Part shown: piece by piece, positions 49,605 through 60,457 of the stretch | Layout: each line of letters opens with the position of its first letter | Numbering within the stretch: position 1 is the first letter of the stretch | NCBI RefSeq assembly: GCF_029784165.1 | Contig: NC_073694.1 | Location: forward strand, 83,267,249-83,331,248 | Source: Wyeomyia smithii | Lineage: Eukaryota > Arthropoda > Insecta > Diptera > Culicidae | DNA: 64,000 nt | Reading direction: 5' to 3' | Position numbers and translations under genes: made by a program | Notes under the pieces: model-generated | What the model saw: the letters and a program-made list of their open reading frames with translations, nothing else | What the model was told of the DNA's origin: nothing | Databases searched by the model: none

Positions 49605-50032
49605 ATTTTGATTGTTCTGAATTTATTTTATTTATTAAGTCAGATTTACAAAAACCAGAAATCATCAAATTTCCATATTTAGGCAAACTGGGTAACTTGT
49701 ACTCATTTTCGTTAATTCCTGGTTTGCATAAACAGAGTAGATTCTAATCAGTTTTTGACGTATGACGCCCTTACTCAGAAGTGAGTAACCGTAAAAGTAC
49801 TCAAATTAGGGTACCTCCACTTTTTTTCAAAAATGGGTCATATCTAACTCACTTTAGAGTAACAATTAATGAGCGTGTATGTTTATAATATAGAGTCGCG
49901 CAAAGATGAAACCAAAGGAACCAAATCAGTTTCAAACGAGGGTACCAATCGAGCAATGTAAATAAACAAGGTGATAATGTTAGGAGTGGATGAAAAGTGT
50001 TGTAATTAAGCGTGATGAAGAATATGTATTTT
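49605..50032. other. No gene seen
   Basis: Contains the second arm of the inverted repeat noted at 49289 and 'gacgtatgacgcccttactc'. Nothing else. Confidence 0.45.
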
Positions 50033-50897
50033 GACGTAGAACTACGTTTTTCTTTAGCCTACCACATAGGGATGTAAATAGGAAAACTATTAACGAAAAG
50101 GGGACGAAAATTGTCCCTTTTTAAATGCTTATAAATCGGTTTGTTTTCAACCACAGTACACAGTACACAGCAGCAGCGAGGTAGCACCAAACGTCTCGAT
50201 TTGCCAGTTAAGGGCTTCGGCCTTCTGTCCGCAATGAAGTTTTGCTTTACCTTGGCAACAGCACATTCTGTAGTGAATCCAAGAAAACACAATCTGTCGC
50301 GACCGTCTTATTTACTGAATGAGAAAACAGCTTTTACAGATTTATAACAGCAAAATGCCTTTCTCAAGGCAAATAATCAAGTAATTGAAGGTTAATATTT
50401 TTTGGCAATAACACAATCATTCTGTGCTGGATCCTAGCAATCAAATTCTGTCGCGGTCAAAAAATTTACTTTATTTATTTACCTAATCCTCCCCACTGTT
50501 GGGGCAGCACGAAGGCTGCGATCAGCATAACCGATTTTGAGCAACAAACTGCCCTGTCCTGTTAGAACGCCTCAACAAAGGTGATTAATTCGACTTTACA
50601 GGAATAAATTGAAGTTCATTCAATCAATCTGCATGAAAAGAATTTCGTCGTCTCCCAGCTGCTCAGTTGCAACAGGATGCAACACGCAATAGCGAGCAAA
50701 CGAAATCGCTTGCTTGATATTACAAGCCGTAATACGTACGATACGATTTAAAATCGTTGCGTGCATGAGAGCACCATCGGTGTTTATTCGCTGTATACCA
50801 AAAATCAAATGCGAATTGTGGAATAATTCGTCTAAAAAAAATTACAGAATGGGCAAACAGAACAGAAAGGCGTGGCCTATTTCGTAGCAACTTTCGG

Positions 50898-50915
50898 CTA
50901 TAAAAGAGTGTTTCT
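50898..50915 (+). promoter_or_regulatory. TATA-box motif, family X diverged copy unit 1
   Basis: 'ggctataaaagagtgtttct', followed about 25 bp later by 'atcagctacattcat', an initiator-like TCA. Conserved between family X copies. Confidence 0.45.
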
Positions 50916-51877
50916 GGTAAAATCAGCTACATTCATAAATCGAAAGGGGCACTGGCTGGACCATCCACAACGTTGGCAGCAGTAGATATCAGCACTTAGC
51001 AGTAACAACGGATTGGTCACCGTGTCTCAGGAGCAGCGCGGTTTTTCTCAGCGTGTGTCGCCAGACTGCCATTATTCCCCCCGTGTTGAAGCAGCATAAA
51101 GATTGCCATCAGCAAATCTAGTTTTGTACAGCAAAATGCCTTTTTCAAGGCAAATTAACAAGTCATTGAAAGTTAATAATTTTTGACAACGCAAGCAAGC
51201 GTTCTGTGTTGGATCCTAGCAATTTAAATCTGTGGCGCCCGTCTAATTCACTGAATGTGAAATAGCTTCCACAGTGCATGTTGTCCGTGTATCTTAATTC
51301 CCCCACTGTTAGGGCAGCTCAAAGGTTGCGATCAGCAACCGATTTTGAACCGCAAAATGCCTTTTTCAAAGTAAATAAACAAATAATTGAAGAGTAATGC
51401 AGACATTCTGTGCGGGATGCAATCAAATTCTGTTGTAGTCTAATTTTTACTTTATTTAGTAAACCCCCCACGGTTGGGACAGCGCAAAGGCTGCGATCAG
51501 CATAACCGACTTTGAATAATAAACTGCCCTGTTAGAACGCATTCACAAAAGGAGTTAATTCGACTATGCAGAGCTAATATGAAGTCGATTCAATCAATCA
51601 GCATGAACAGAATTTCGTCGTCTCCCAGCTGCCAAGTTGCAACATGATGCAACACGCAACAGCGAGCAAACGAAATCGCTTGATGTTACAAATCGCAATA
51701 AGATACGGGTTGAAACCGTTGCCTGTGTGAGAGCTCCATCGGTGTTTATTCGCTGGACACAAAAATCAAATGCGAATTATGGAATGGAATTATGGAATGC
51801 GAATTATGGAATCAAATGCGAATTATGGAATTAGAAAACTGAACAGAAAGGCGTGGCTCATTTCGTAGCTCCCTTCG

Positions 51878-51895
51878 GCTATAAAAGAGTGTTTC
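51878..51895 (+). promoter_or_regulatory. TATA-box motif, family X diverged copy unit 2
   Basis: Same 'ggctataaaagagtgtttct' followed by 'attcagttacatt', which matches the insect initiator TCAGT at the usual distance. Confidence 0.5.
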
Positions 51896-52627
51896 TGGTG
51901 AATTCAGTTACATTTCTTAGTCGAAAGGTGGACTGAACGGACCGTCCGAAACGTTGACAGTAGCAGGAGCGGATTATTGCAGCAGTAGCAGCGGGTTGCT
52001 TGGTCTCTGATTTACGATTAAACAAATCACTTGCCCGGTGGTTGGTCATGGTCACATGTCTCAGTAGCAGCGCGGTTCTTTTCAGCGTGTGTCGTCAGAG
52101 TGTCGTTATTCCCCCATTGTTGGGGCAGCAAATAGGTTGCCATCAGCAAATCTAATTTTGAACAGTAAAATGCTTTTTTCAAGGCTCATAAACAGGTTAT
52201 TGAAAGTTAATAATTTTTTGACAACACAAGCAAGTTATCTGTGCTGGATCCTAGCAATCAAATTCTGTCGCGGCCATCTAATTTACTGAATGTGGAAACA
52301 GCTTTCCCAGTGCGTGTTGTCAGATTGTCTTTATTCCCCTACATATTTTGAACAGAAAACTGTGCCTTACTTAAGGAAAAAAAACAAGTGATTGAAGAAG
52401 TATTTTCGAAAGATCTCGAGCGCCAGATTTCAACAGCAATTTCTTTCTGTTCGTTCATTCATATCGTATTCTTTCATATGCGAATTAGAAGCCTATAGCA
52501 CTGCAATTGCAAAAAAAAAAAAACAAATATGAAGTGTCACTGCATGTTAATTTTTTTTCGCTGTTGTTCTCATTCATGTCAAGCTAGCAACATTTACTAC
52601 AGTAGTGAAAACCCTTTTCTAATCTTA

Positions 52628-52690
52628 TGGCTGTTGTAGTTCAAGGTAAAGCGCTCGCTTAGCATGTGAAAGGTACGGGGATATTGTTCT
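52628..52690 (+). pseudogene. tRNA-Ala(AGC)-like remnant
   Basis: 'gttgtagttcaaggtaaagc' with 'gctcgcttagcatgtgaaag' and 'gtacgggga' matches the D-arm, anticodon arm (anticodon AGC in 'cttagcatg') and variable region of eukaryotic tRNA-Ala. The D-loop has lost about two bases. The T-arm and acceptor end are destroyed ('tattgttctgttg' in place of the T-arm). It could be a tRNA pseudogene or the head of a tRNA-derived SINE. Confidence 0.65.
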
Positions 52691-52934
52691 GTTGAAATGG
52701 GTCGATAGATGTGGAATTTTCTTAACTCTGGAGGTTCCAGATCACACAGCCATATATTTTGTACTCCAGCACAGCACAAAACGTGCACAGTATTGTATTA
52801 TTCTCGTACAGTAGACTTCCAGAGTTTATTCAATGAAAATTTTCTCGATTTGAGCAAGCAATAGTAGATTTCAAGACTCGTTAATGAAACAATCCAAACT
52901 ATACATTTGTTAAGGGGGAACCCTACATTAGAAG

Positions 52935-53408
52935 TTTGAAAAATAAAAAATCCCTAATTTTTTTCGGATGTTTGGAGTAGAGTGATGTGTTCGAGTATTT
53001 TGCCTATCGAGTAATGTATATTTGGAGATATAATTTGCATGTGTTGGATACATATATAGTGAGTATTACGCTGCTGTCAGCGTAACTCTCAAAACCATGT
53101 TTTTCAACAGGTGGGGCGTTTTTCTCAGCATCCATTGCGCCAATTTGGCTGAAATTTTTTTACAGCTGCTTGTAAAATTTTAGCCAAATCGGTTTGTAGA
53201 TGCTGAGGAAAACTTACCACTAGTTGAAAAAAAATATGGTTTCGAGAAAAACACTGCCAATAGCGTAATACTCACTATATTTGCCGCACGGTACATAATA
53301 CATCTTCAAATATACCTTAATCAATAGCCGAAATGCCCGAACACTTCACCTTTCTCTAAACATCCAATTTTCCAATTATCACAAAAATTCATTATTTTTC
53401 AATTTTCC
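52935..53408. repeat. Long palindrome, arms about 230 bp (possibly nested foldbacks)
   Basis: The outer arms 'tttttttcggatgtttggag' with 'gtatatttggagatata' mirror 'tatcttcaaatatacct'-type sequence and 'ctctaaacatccaattttcc' on the right. The inner arms 'gtgagtattacgctgctgtc' with 'ttctcagcatccattgcgcc' mirror 'gtttgtagatgctgaggaaa' and 'ccaatagcgtaatactcac' (53059-53275). 'tata' adjoins both inner ends, so the inner hairpin may be a separate element inserted at the tip of the outer one. Confidence 0.8.
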
Positions 53409-53414
53409 AGAGTC

Positions 53415-53452
53415 GGTTATGCGGTCGTGTCTGGGATCCAACCTCCTACTTT
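53415..53452. mobile_element. Family X asymmetric terminus
   Basis: 'gttatgcggtcgtgtctggg' then 'atccaacctcctactttttt' matches the tail of family X ('gcggtcgtgt' ... 'ccaccctcctac' in others). Its orientation fits the missing end of the copy at 50033. Confidence 0.55.
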
Positions 53453-54430
53453 TTTCCGAAGTTTAACTACACATTTCAATCCAACATTAAACCTGTACAC
53501 TGGTTCAGTTAAATTGAACAAAGCATCACCGGTGTTATCTTTCAAAACTGTGTACCTTGTGAAGAATTTCAAAAAATGATATTCGCTTATGCATGGTGAA
53601 AAACAGAACATAGTTCTAGATATGGCGACAGATGAAAAGTCAGCGAGTGTTATACGGCTTAGAAGTTCGACGATTTCCCGGACTATATCTGTAATTTTTT
53701 CAAGGTAAGTGATTTATCGCGTAAAAGAATCGAATTCTAATTTTGTTCCATTGTTTCAGCACAAGATCACAGAGATTCTGAAGAAAGCATCTTTACGCTA
53801 GAGGCAAGTATTTGTTTACTAAAACATCAGTTAATTAAATTAAATTCTTTGTTTGCTCTACAGGCTTCTTCAACAGAGAACTAAAGTTTATACTTGGTGA
53901 TGAATTGTTATAGTAAAAATTTAATTTTAAATTTTATAAATAAAACAAACATTACATTATATGCAATCATTTCCATGTGAAACTGTTTTCATTTTAAAAT
54001 CGAATAAAAATCATTTGAAGCTCGGTAAACATTCATTTAAGATTCAAAATCCAAAAACTTTATGTTTATATGTCATAACACGAGAATTGAAAGTGTTTTC
54101 CTTTTGAAAATGTGGTGTTGCACGATAAATAATTCTAAAGTGTTTTGCATATGAATTCTATATGTTGTGACCAGTAGGGCGAAATCAAGTGCAAAACACT
54201 TTATAATGTCGTGTCGATTTCTTTGAGTGTACGAATATGCTATGTGTAAAAAAATGTTTTACCTTCGCATATTTTTTCTCTAAAAAGACAATCTTTCGTA
54301 TAAGATTCGTGGAAGGGGGGGGGGGGGAGAGGGTAATGCAAAGCCTTATTATGGGGCCTTATTATGGGGGGAGGAGGGGTTAAAAATTTCAAAAGTCATT
54401 ACATAATAATAAATGACGCCTAAATGTATA
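53453..54430. other. No gene seen; poly-G run at 54314-54326
   Basis: A run of about 13 G residues within 'gtggaagggg...agagggt'. A duplicated 'ccttattatgggg' occurs at 54342 and 54357. Nothing coding recognised. Confidence 0.45.
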
Positions 54431-55621
54431 TTCACTCTTTGGGTTCCAAAATATTGATGTTGGAATTGAAGTATAAAATATGAAATTTGAGGTAATGTTA
54501 GTGCTTAAGAAATGGTTAAATGACTCTTAATTTCGAACAATTTAATCTCGAGCGATACCGGGAACGTTCAAATAGTACGATACCACATTTAAATTATATT
54601 GAGGCCACATATATAGATCAAAGAGAGTGTAGTTTTAAATAGTCTTTGAGTTTCTTCTCTTCCACTAACTTTTGAGCCACGTATCAAATTGTTATGAAGT
54701 TGGTTATTTGTAAGTTTGAGAGATGACTCGTTCGTATGACACTAGTTATGTTCAAATAAGTCGTGTAATCTTTGAGATAATAGACTTTCGTTGTTTTATT
54801 AACGATTTAATACATAACGGTTGCTAAGGTTCGATTATAATCAAATGAAATGGGAACGTATAGGACAGCCAAACTTCGAAACCACGTTAAATCATAATTC
54901 ATCAGTTAACCCTTAATTAACCCGTTCATCTGATATCAATATTGTTCAAATCGTTTGTGTAGTTTCTGAGATAATGAGGTTTCGTGATTTTCACATTTCG
55001 GTACTTTACAGACGAAGTTACAGTTCGATAACAGTAAAATTCAATAGGGTGTTATGAGGCAGCTAGACTTATTAGTTGACACTAATTTTGTGGAAATCGG
55101 GTCGGCCATCTCTGAGAAAAGTAAGTGAGTCCAAATAGTCTTCGGAATATGTTCGTTTTCATAGCTGGATTTCACATTTTTAACAGGCAAAGGCAAAGTA
55201 ATAGTCCGATTGCAAAATAATTCAATAAGGTCTCATGGGGCAACTGGACCTTCCATTCGACACTGATTTTATGAAAATCGGTCCAGCCATCTCTGAGAAT
55301 CATGAGTGAGATTAAACAGTCTTCAGAACACGTTTCTTTTCATAACTTTTAAACCACAAGTCAATCTTTATAAAATTCAAAAGTTAAGGGTTTTCAAGGT
55401 AGCCCGTTCATTTAAAACAAATCTTGTTCAAATCGGTTGTGTAGTTTTCGAGATAATGATGTTTTATGATTTTTACATTTTGCTACATAATCTCTAAACT
55501 AAAAATCCGATCACAATAAAATTTGATAGGGTCTTATGGGACAAGAAGACCTTTCATTTGCAATTAATTTAATGAAAACCGGTTTAGCCATCTCTGAGAA
55601 AAGTGAGTGAGAATAAAAATC

Positions 55622-55687
55622 TGCACACACACACACACACGCACACGCACACACACACGCACACACACACACGCACACGCACACACA

Positions 55688-55746
<59 letters not shown>
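55622..55746. repeat. (CA)n microsatellite, imperfect
   Basis: About 60 CA units interrupted by 'cgcacacg' variants. The long Val-Cys and His-Thr frames seen here are artefacts. Confidence 0.95.
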
Positions 55747-55749
<3 letters not shown>

Positions 55750-55787
55750 GAAAATGCTCAGCTCGTCGTGCTGAACCGAGTGAAATA

Positions 55788-56163
55788 CAGTAAAGTTCTT
55801 TTTTACACGATTTTACGTACCGTGCAAAAGAAACCGTGTAAAAAAAAACCGCGTTATTTGGAAAAACGTCGTAAAAAAACCGCGTTATTTGGAAAAACGT
55901 CGTAAAAAAGAACCGTGTAAAATAAAACCGTGTAAAAATGAAACTATGTAAAAAAACAGCCAACTATAGTCTGTTACCGTTACTGTTACTTACTGTAACA
56001 ATTTTACGCGAAGACGAAAAATAGTGCAAAAAAAACCGTGTAAAAAAACCGCGTTATTTGGAAAAACGTCGTAAAAAAACCGCGTTATTTGGAAAATCGT
56101 CGTAAAAAAGAATCGTGTAAAATAAAACCGTGTAAAAAAACCGTGTAAAAAAAGACTTTACTG
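55788..56163. mobile_element. TA-target MITE, array copy a
   Basis: Ends 'cagtaaagttcttttttaca' and 'gtaaaaaaagactttactg', flanked by TA (55786-55787, 56164-56165). Same family as 32756-33114. Confidence 0.9.
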
Positions 56164-56195
56164 TATGTCATTCGGCCCTTTGGGGCACTTTTATA

Positions 56196-56525
56196 CAGTA
56201 AAGTTCTTTTTTACACGATTTTACGTGCTGTGCAAAAAGAAACCGTGTAAAAAAACGCGTTATTTGGAAAAACGTCGTAAAAAAGAACCGTGTAAAATAA
56301 AACCGTGTAAAAATGAAACTGTGTAAAAAAACAGCCAACTATAGTCTGTTACCGTTACTGTTACTTACTGTAACAATTTTACGCGAAGACGAAAAATCGT
56401 GCAAAAAAAACCGTGTAAAAAAACCGCGTTATTTGAAAAAACGTCGTAAAAAAACCGCGTTATTTGGAAAATCGTCGTAAAAAAGAATCGTGTAAAATAA
56501 AACCGTGTAAAAAAAGACTATACTG
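56196..56525. mobile_element. TA-target MITE, array copy b
   Basis: Same ends, flanked by TA (56194-56195, 56526-56527). Shorter than copy a because one 'ccgcgttatttggaaaaacg' block is missing on the left. Separated from copy a by about 30 bp 'tgtcattcggccctttgggg' plus 'cactttta'. Confidence 0.9.
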
Positions 56526-56557
56526 TATGTCATTCGGCCCTTTGGGGCACTTTTATA

Positions 56558-56906
56558 CAGTAAAGTTCTTTTTTACACGATTTTACGTGCTGTGCAAAAA
56601 GAAACCGTGTAAAAAAACCGCGTTATTTGGAAAAACGTCGTAAAAAAAAACGCGTTATTTGGAAAAACGTCGTAAAAAAGAACCGTGTAAAAATGAAACT
56701 GTGTAAAAAACAGCCAACTATAGTCTGTTACCGTTACTGTTACTTACTGTAACAATTTTACGCGAAGACGAAAAATCGTGCAAAAAAAAAACGTGTAAAA
56801 AAACCGCGTTATTTGGAAAAACGTCGTAAGAAAAACCGCGTTATTCGGAAAATCGTCGTAAAAAAGAATCGTGTAAAATAAAACCGTGTAAAAAAAGACT
56901 TTACTG
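56558..56906. mobile_element. TA-target MITE, array copy c
   Basis: Same ends and TA flanks (56556-56557, 56907-56908). Preceded by the same 30-bp spacer as copy b and followed by the continuation of family W ('ctttcggttttgcaagtgg'). Confidence 0.9.
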
Positions 56907-57014
56907 TACTTTCGGTTTTGCAAGTGGTTGCTATATCTTTCTAGAAGAAAGGCAAAAAGGCAAAAACATTATTCAAAAAATAAATTGTTTTGTTTCGAAA
57001 TTATATTATCCACT

Positions 57015-57190
57015 CACAACCAACTCAACTGGTCTAGATTTACCCATAGCCGACACCGGGAGATTTTCTGAGGTGAAAAATCTCTGGGATCACGCCTTCC
57101 ATCGCATGAGGAAGTGAAGCCGTTGGCGTCGGTCCGTTAATCAATAGGTCGTAAGTTAGGGTCCTGGGTGGAGTCGCCTCCCCGGGTGTA
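57015..57190. mobile_element. SINE-like GC-rich repeat (tentative)
   Basis: 'aactcaactggtctagattt', 'gccgacaccgggagattttc', 'gaagccgttggcgtcggtcc', 'aggtcgtaagttagggtcct' and 'gggtggagtcgcctccccgg' form a compact GC-rich block ending just before 'tgtatattttttt'. It resembles dispersed mosquito SINE sequences, but clear A and B boxes are not evident. Confidence 0.35.
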
Positions 57191-57960
57191 TATTTTTTTC
57201 GAAAAGACAAAAATATTAGATACCACTTTGCCGAAGACGTCACACCGATCAAACAAACCGTTTTGGCCCTAAAAATATGTTTAATCATCAATATTTTCCC
57301 AAGATAACATTTTTAAATAGTTTCTTATAATTGAGTCGTGTTCCAAAAAATTATACCAATAGCACAAAATGGCATCTTTTGCCTATGAAAATGCTATGCA
57401 AAGTTTCAGCCACATCAAAATGGTCGATTAAATTGGTTGCCCTTTTCTGTGGAATTGCTCATTATTAAAGAAATTTCAACAGATATTGACCTAGTTTCCG
57501 CACCATGACAGAACACAGTTTGTAGAAATATTTGTTATATATTTTGTGATTAAAATCATATCAAAAATCGAGAAGTACAACCCGGGTAGCTCCGTTCCGG
57601 TCCGGTTCGAAATAAAATCGAGCTTCGAAGATTCCGGTCCCATCTGACTTTTGATTGGATTCTACCCGATCCGATGTCATACACTATTCAAAAGAACTTT
57701 CAATACGCCTCCCGCGACGCTGATAGCATCGTATACGATGTTTTGAGCAATCAATATTTCTTTCACCTGATCCAGGATATGCAACAGGAGAACATTGAAT
57801 TATTTTCTTTGAAAATCTGACAAAATATGTTACGGAACAGTAAACTATGTTTATTCGCCTGACCAAGCTTGATTTTATTTAACGCAGATCTTGCTGCGAA
57901 GCCGCTTTCGACTTTGGCTGAAACCAACAACCAACTTTTCCATAACCGGCAGAATCGTGC
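57191..57960. other. No gene seen
   Basis: Contains 'ccggtccggttcgaaataaa', similar to dispersed short repeats. No coding content. Confidence 0.4.
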
Positions 57961-57984
57961 CAGTTGGGTCAACGTGCAAAAAAC

Positions 57985-58275
57985 AACAGGTTTTCAAGTT
58001 GACATTTGCCGGGATTTTCCCGGCGTGAAGCCCAATTTCCCTTTTTTTTCCCGGTGATTTGAAATTCCCGGCTTTTCCCGGTAGAGTGGCCACCCTGTAT
58101 TATAATCGTAGAGTAATTAGGTTGTATAACGTTTCCCCGAAAAAAAATTTTTCGAACCGAAATGTTTTCCGCGAAGGATATATCCCCGAATGTACCGTTT
58201 TCCCGAATGTAACATTTTTCCGAAAATCATCCCCGAAACCCAATTCCTTCAGTGTACCATTTCCCCGTAATGTAA
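57985..58275. repeat. Ends of unclassified repeats ('cccgg' and 'cccgaatgta' motifs)
   Basis: 57985-58097 is rich in 'tttcccgg' and ends 'gtagagtggccaccctg', whose inverse 'cagggtggccac' is a common insect inverted-repeat end; its partner end was not found. 58128-58275 repeats 'ccccgaatgtaccgttttcc' variants about six times. Confidence 0.45.
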
Positions 58276-58429
58276 TAATTATGCCAAACAACTGTTTGAG
58301 GCAGCAGCAGCATCAATGTTAAAGGTCTCAGTAGACATCTCTTCCACCGAGCAGCTTAAAACTGTTTCCTCAACTTTTGATATGATGTTTTTTATTAGAC
58401 TCACTTAATCCGACGGTGTTAACCTTGTA

Positions 58430-58563
58430 CAGTCAGGTTTTTTTTTACGAAAACCCGTGTAAAAAAACGCGTTAATTCAAAAATCCGCGTAAAAAAACCG
58501 CGTTAATCCGAAAATCAGAAAACCGGTGCAAAACCTCAAAAAATCCACGTAAAAAACTGACTG
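58430..58563. mobile_element. Short TA-target MITE (134 bp)
   Basis: Ends 'cagtcaggtttttttttacg' and 'cgtaaaaaactgactg', with TA on both sides (58428-58429, 58564-58565). Interior 'aaaaacgcgttaattcaaaa' relates it to the 'gcgtaaaa' MITE group. Confidence 0.85.
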
Positions 58564-59369
58564 TATAGGGTTCCACTTTGGTCATCTGTGTAGTAGAATT
58601 ATCAACAATAAATTCGATTCCTTGCCTTTTGAAACATCATGTTCGATTTAAAGATTTCTGCTGTCATCATACAAAGAACATACCGTGTACGGAAGTGGAC
58701 AATCATAAAATATATTATTTCTGTCGTTAGCTCCTGTTCAAATGAGGGTGGAACATTTGAAATAGTATTTACTCGTTCCATACTTTTATGGTATAAGGTG
58801 TTTTTCCATTAAATATGCCTTTAGCTAGTAGTTGTATTTTTTTAATTTTGTTGATTACACTGCTTATCATGTACAATCATATTACGTTCACTATTTTCCG
58901 ATCGTTGCTCATGGTTGGGAACTATTTGTATAACATAAGCATGAATTGAAAATTTTCAACATAGGTTCACTTGGTTCCATTGTTAAATTGAGTAATTTGA
59001 TACGTAGCAGGAAAGAAATATTGTAAAATGAAAACATTTGTATTGAAATATGATAGTACAAAGGCTAAAATTCGCTTCGTTTAATATGTCATAATTGTAG
59101 ATTTACAGGTAATGAATTCAATTTGCGAAGCTCATTTGGAATGAACGACGAAAACATTGTACAAAAATTGATTTCCGCTTTTCAACTGTAATAAATTCAA
59201 TTTATTTATCCGCGTCAAACCAATTCAGATGTAAAAATGATACAAAACATTCTCTATCTTCTACATGGTATTCCAATCTGTTGAAAAACGTGGGGAGAAT
59301 TGTTGCTGCATGTGATGAGTTTTCGGCGATTTGGTTAAGAAAAAAACTATGTTTCTAATTTAGCATCTA
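58564..59369. other. No gene seen
   Basis: AT-rich noncoding DNA. Confidence 0.45.
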
Positions 59370-59442
59370 ATGCGCGCACACGTTTACGACCATCATCTAC
59401 TCTTTCGTGCTTTTTCCATACACGGTGATATTTGTTCTCTAG

Positions 59443-59576
59443 CGAGAGCATATTTAGCTGGAAGCACACTGCTGCACTCGCACCCCGGGGCCGTGATGAT
59501 GATCTTCGTCCTCGTCGTAAGCATTCTTGTAGCCATAATTTCGACGATCGCTTTCTGGGTCCAATTCCACCTATAA
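59443..59576 (+). CDS. Candidate terminal exon encoding a C-terminal membrane anchor
   Basis: After a good acceptor ('gatatttgttctctag|' 59442) the frame reads 'RAYLAGSTLLHSHPGAVM', then 'MIFVLVVSILVAIISTIAFW' and 'VQFHL' to TAA 59574: one 20-25 residue transmembrane helix with a five-residue tail. GC content is far above the flanks. The same frame extends upstream to an ATG at 59370, so a 68-residue single-exon ORF is possible. An alternative frame ('SIFSWKHTAALAPRGRDD', ending 'GPIPPITR') is also open, which weakens the call. No family recognised. Confidence 0.35.
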
Positions 59577-59762
59577 CAAGATAACTCAGTTAATTTATTA
59601 TGTAAACCACACGAACTTGATTTCCTCGAATACTGCATTTATGTCTAAATGATTGTATGGAACTTTGCCAGATTTCACAATCAATAGGTAACTTAACTGA
59701 TTTAACAACACAACATCAGAGGTTTCAAGCGCGTTGTAATAACTATGCCAAGTAGGTATGAC

Positions 59763-59895
59763 TAGTGATGTCCGATTACTTCTCGATTAATCGAGTTAAT
59801 CGATTATTTGCGGAAATATTCGATTAATTTTTAATCGAATAACTGACTTTTCGATTATTGAATAATCGAATAGTTGACCCCGATTATTGTTCGAT
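59763..59895. repeat. 'cgattaatcg' short-motif repeat
   Basis: 'gatgtccgattacttctcga' followed by repeated 'ttaatcgattatttgcgg', 'cgattaatttttaatcgaat' and 'cgattattgaataatcgaat'. Highly self-complementary at the 8-12 bp scale; similar arrays occur in many insect genomes (recollection). Confidence 0.6.
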
Positions 59896-60134
59896 CATAG
59901 TTCAACTTTGTCCAAAAATGGGAAAATTGGTGATTCGAAACCTCTGTTCTCACTTATTTTATATAATCCATTTAGTTGAAAATTGTAGTTGTCGACTGGC
60001 GACAATTGATTTTACTCGCATGCCGCACATTATACATTGTACCTTACGTCGCAAATAGTGCGCTGTATAGCGCATTACATCCCACGTAAGGATATTTGAA
60101 GTCGCGATTTCGATTTAGTGCTGCGACGTTGATA

Positions 60135-60376
60135 TTTCCCGCTGAACATGTGAAAAGGGCCCAAGTGCCATATGTAAACAAGCCACAATTTCACGATTTT
60201 CAATGAACACAAGCTTAATCTACTCGTACAAATAAAATTGTTTGATTAAGAGTAAATTCTTTTATCAATAAATCTTATTGGTAAGAGCAGATTTCGCTTG
60301 TATTGATCAAAAAACGAGAAAATTTGGCTTGTTTACATATGGCACATGGGCCCTTTTCACATGTTTGGCGAGATTT
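60135..60376. mobile_element. Near-palindromic foldback MITE, copy 2
   Basis: 'gctgaacatgtgaaaagggc' ... 'gggcccttttcacatgtttg' plus 'gcgag'. The sequence is the reverse complement of copy 1 (22881-23122) at high identity, including the central 'taagagtaaattcttttatc'. Confidence 0.85.
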
Positions 60377-60457
60377 CATTCAAAATTATAAAAATGCGCG
60401 CACGAACGAAAACTAAACTTTTTTTTTACGTGTTCACAAACAAAACTCTTGGCGTCG

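Larger units (their letters stand above)
50033..52430 (+). mobile_element. Family X element, diverged larger copy
   Basis: Starts 'ttgacgtagaactacg' and 'catagggatgtaaatagg', the inverted repeat and subterminal motif of family X (minus-strand end of copies A and B). Two tandem units of about 1 kb follow, each with 'ggcgtggcc', a TATA box ('ggctataaaagagtgtttct' at 50898 and 51878), a leader ending 'agcagcgcggtttttctcag' with 'cgtgtgtcgcc', then arrays of 'ccccactgttggggcagc' ... 'ttttgaacagcaaaatgcct' ... 'caagtcattgaaagttaata' (starts near 50489, 51078, 51300, 51466, 52112). Noncoding. The far terminus with the asymmetric tail is probably the fragment at 53415-53452, separated by other insertions. 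Confidence 0.65.
54431..56957 (-). mobile_element. Family W element, copy 2, interrupted by three MITEs
   Basis: Inverse orientation to copy 1: begins 'ttcactctttgggttccaaa' (copy 1 has the reverse at 48648), contains 'agccatctctgagaa' at 55108, 55285 and 55587 and a (CA)n tract (55622-55746). It ends 'tttctagaagaaaggcaaaa'. The last part, 'tcattcggccctttggggca', is present twice because of the MITE array at 55788-56906. Confidence 0.7.

Noticed and set aside
55511..55963. Val-Cys / His-Thr rich reading frames (also at 21074, 3653 and 46630)
   Set aside because: Artefacts of (CA)n/(TG)n tracts.
55788..56906. The triple repeat as a CRISPR-like array or satellite
   Set aside because: Each unit has inverted ends and TA flanks of a MITE and the spacers are identical host sequence; this is an insect genome.
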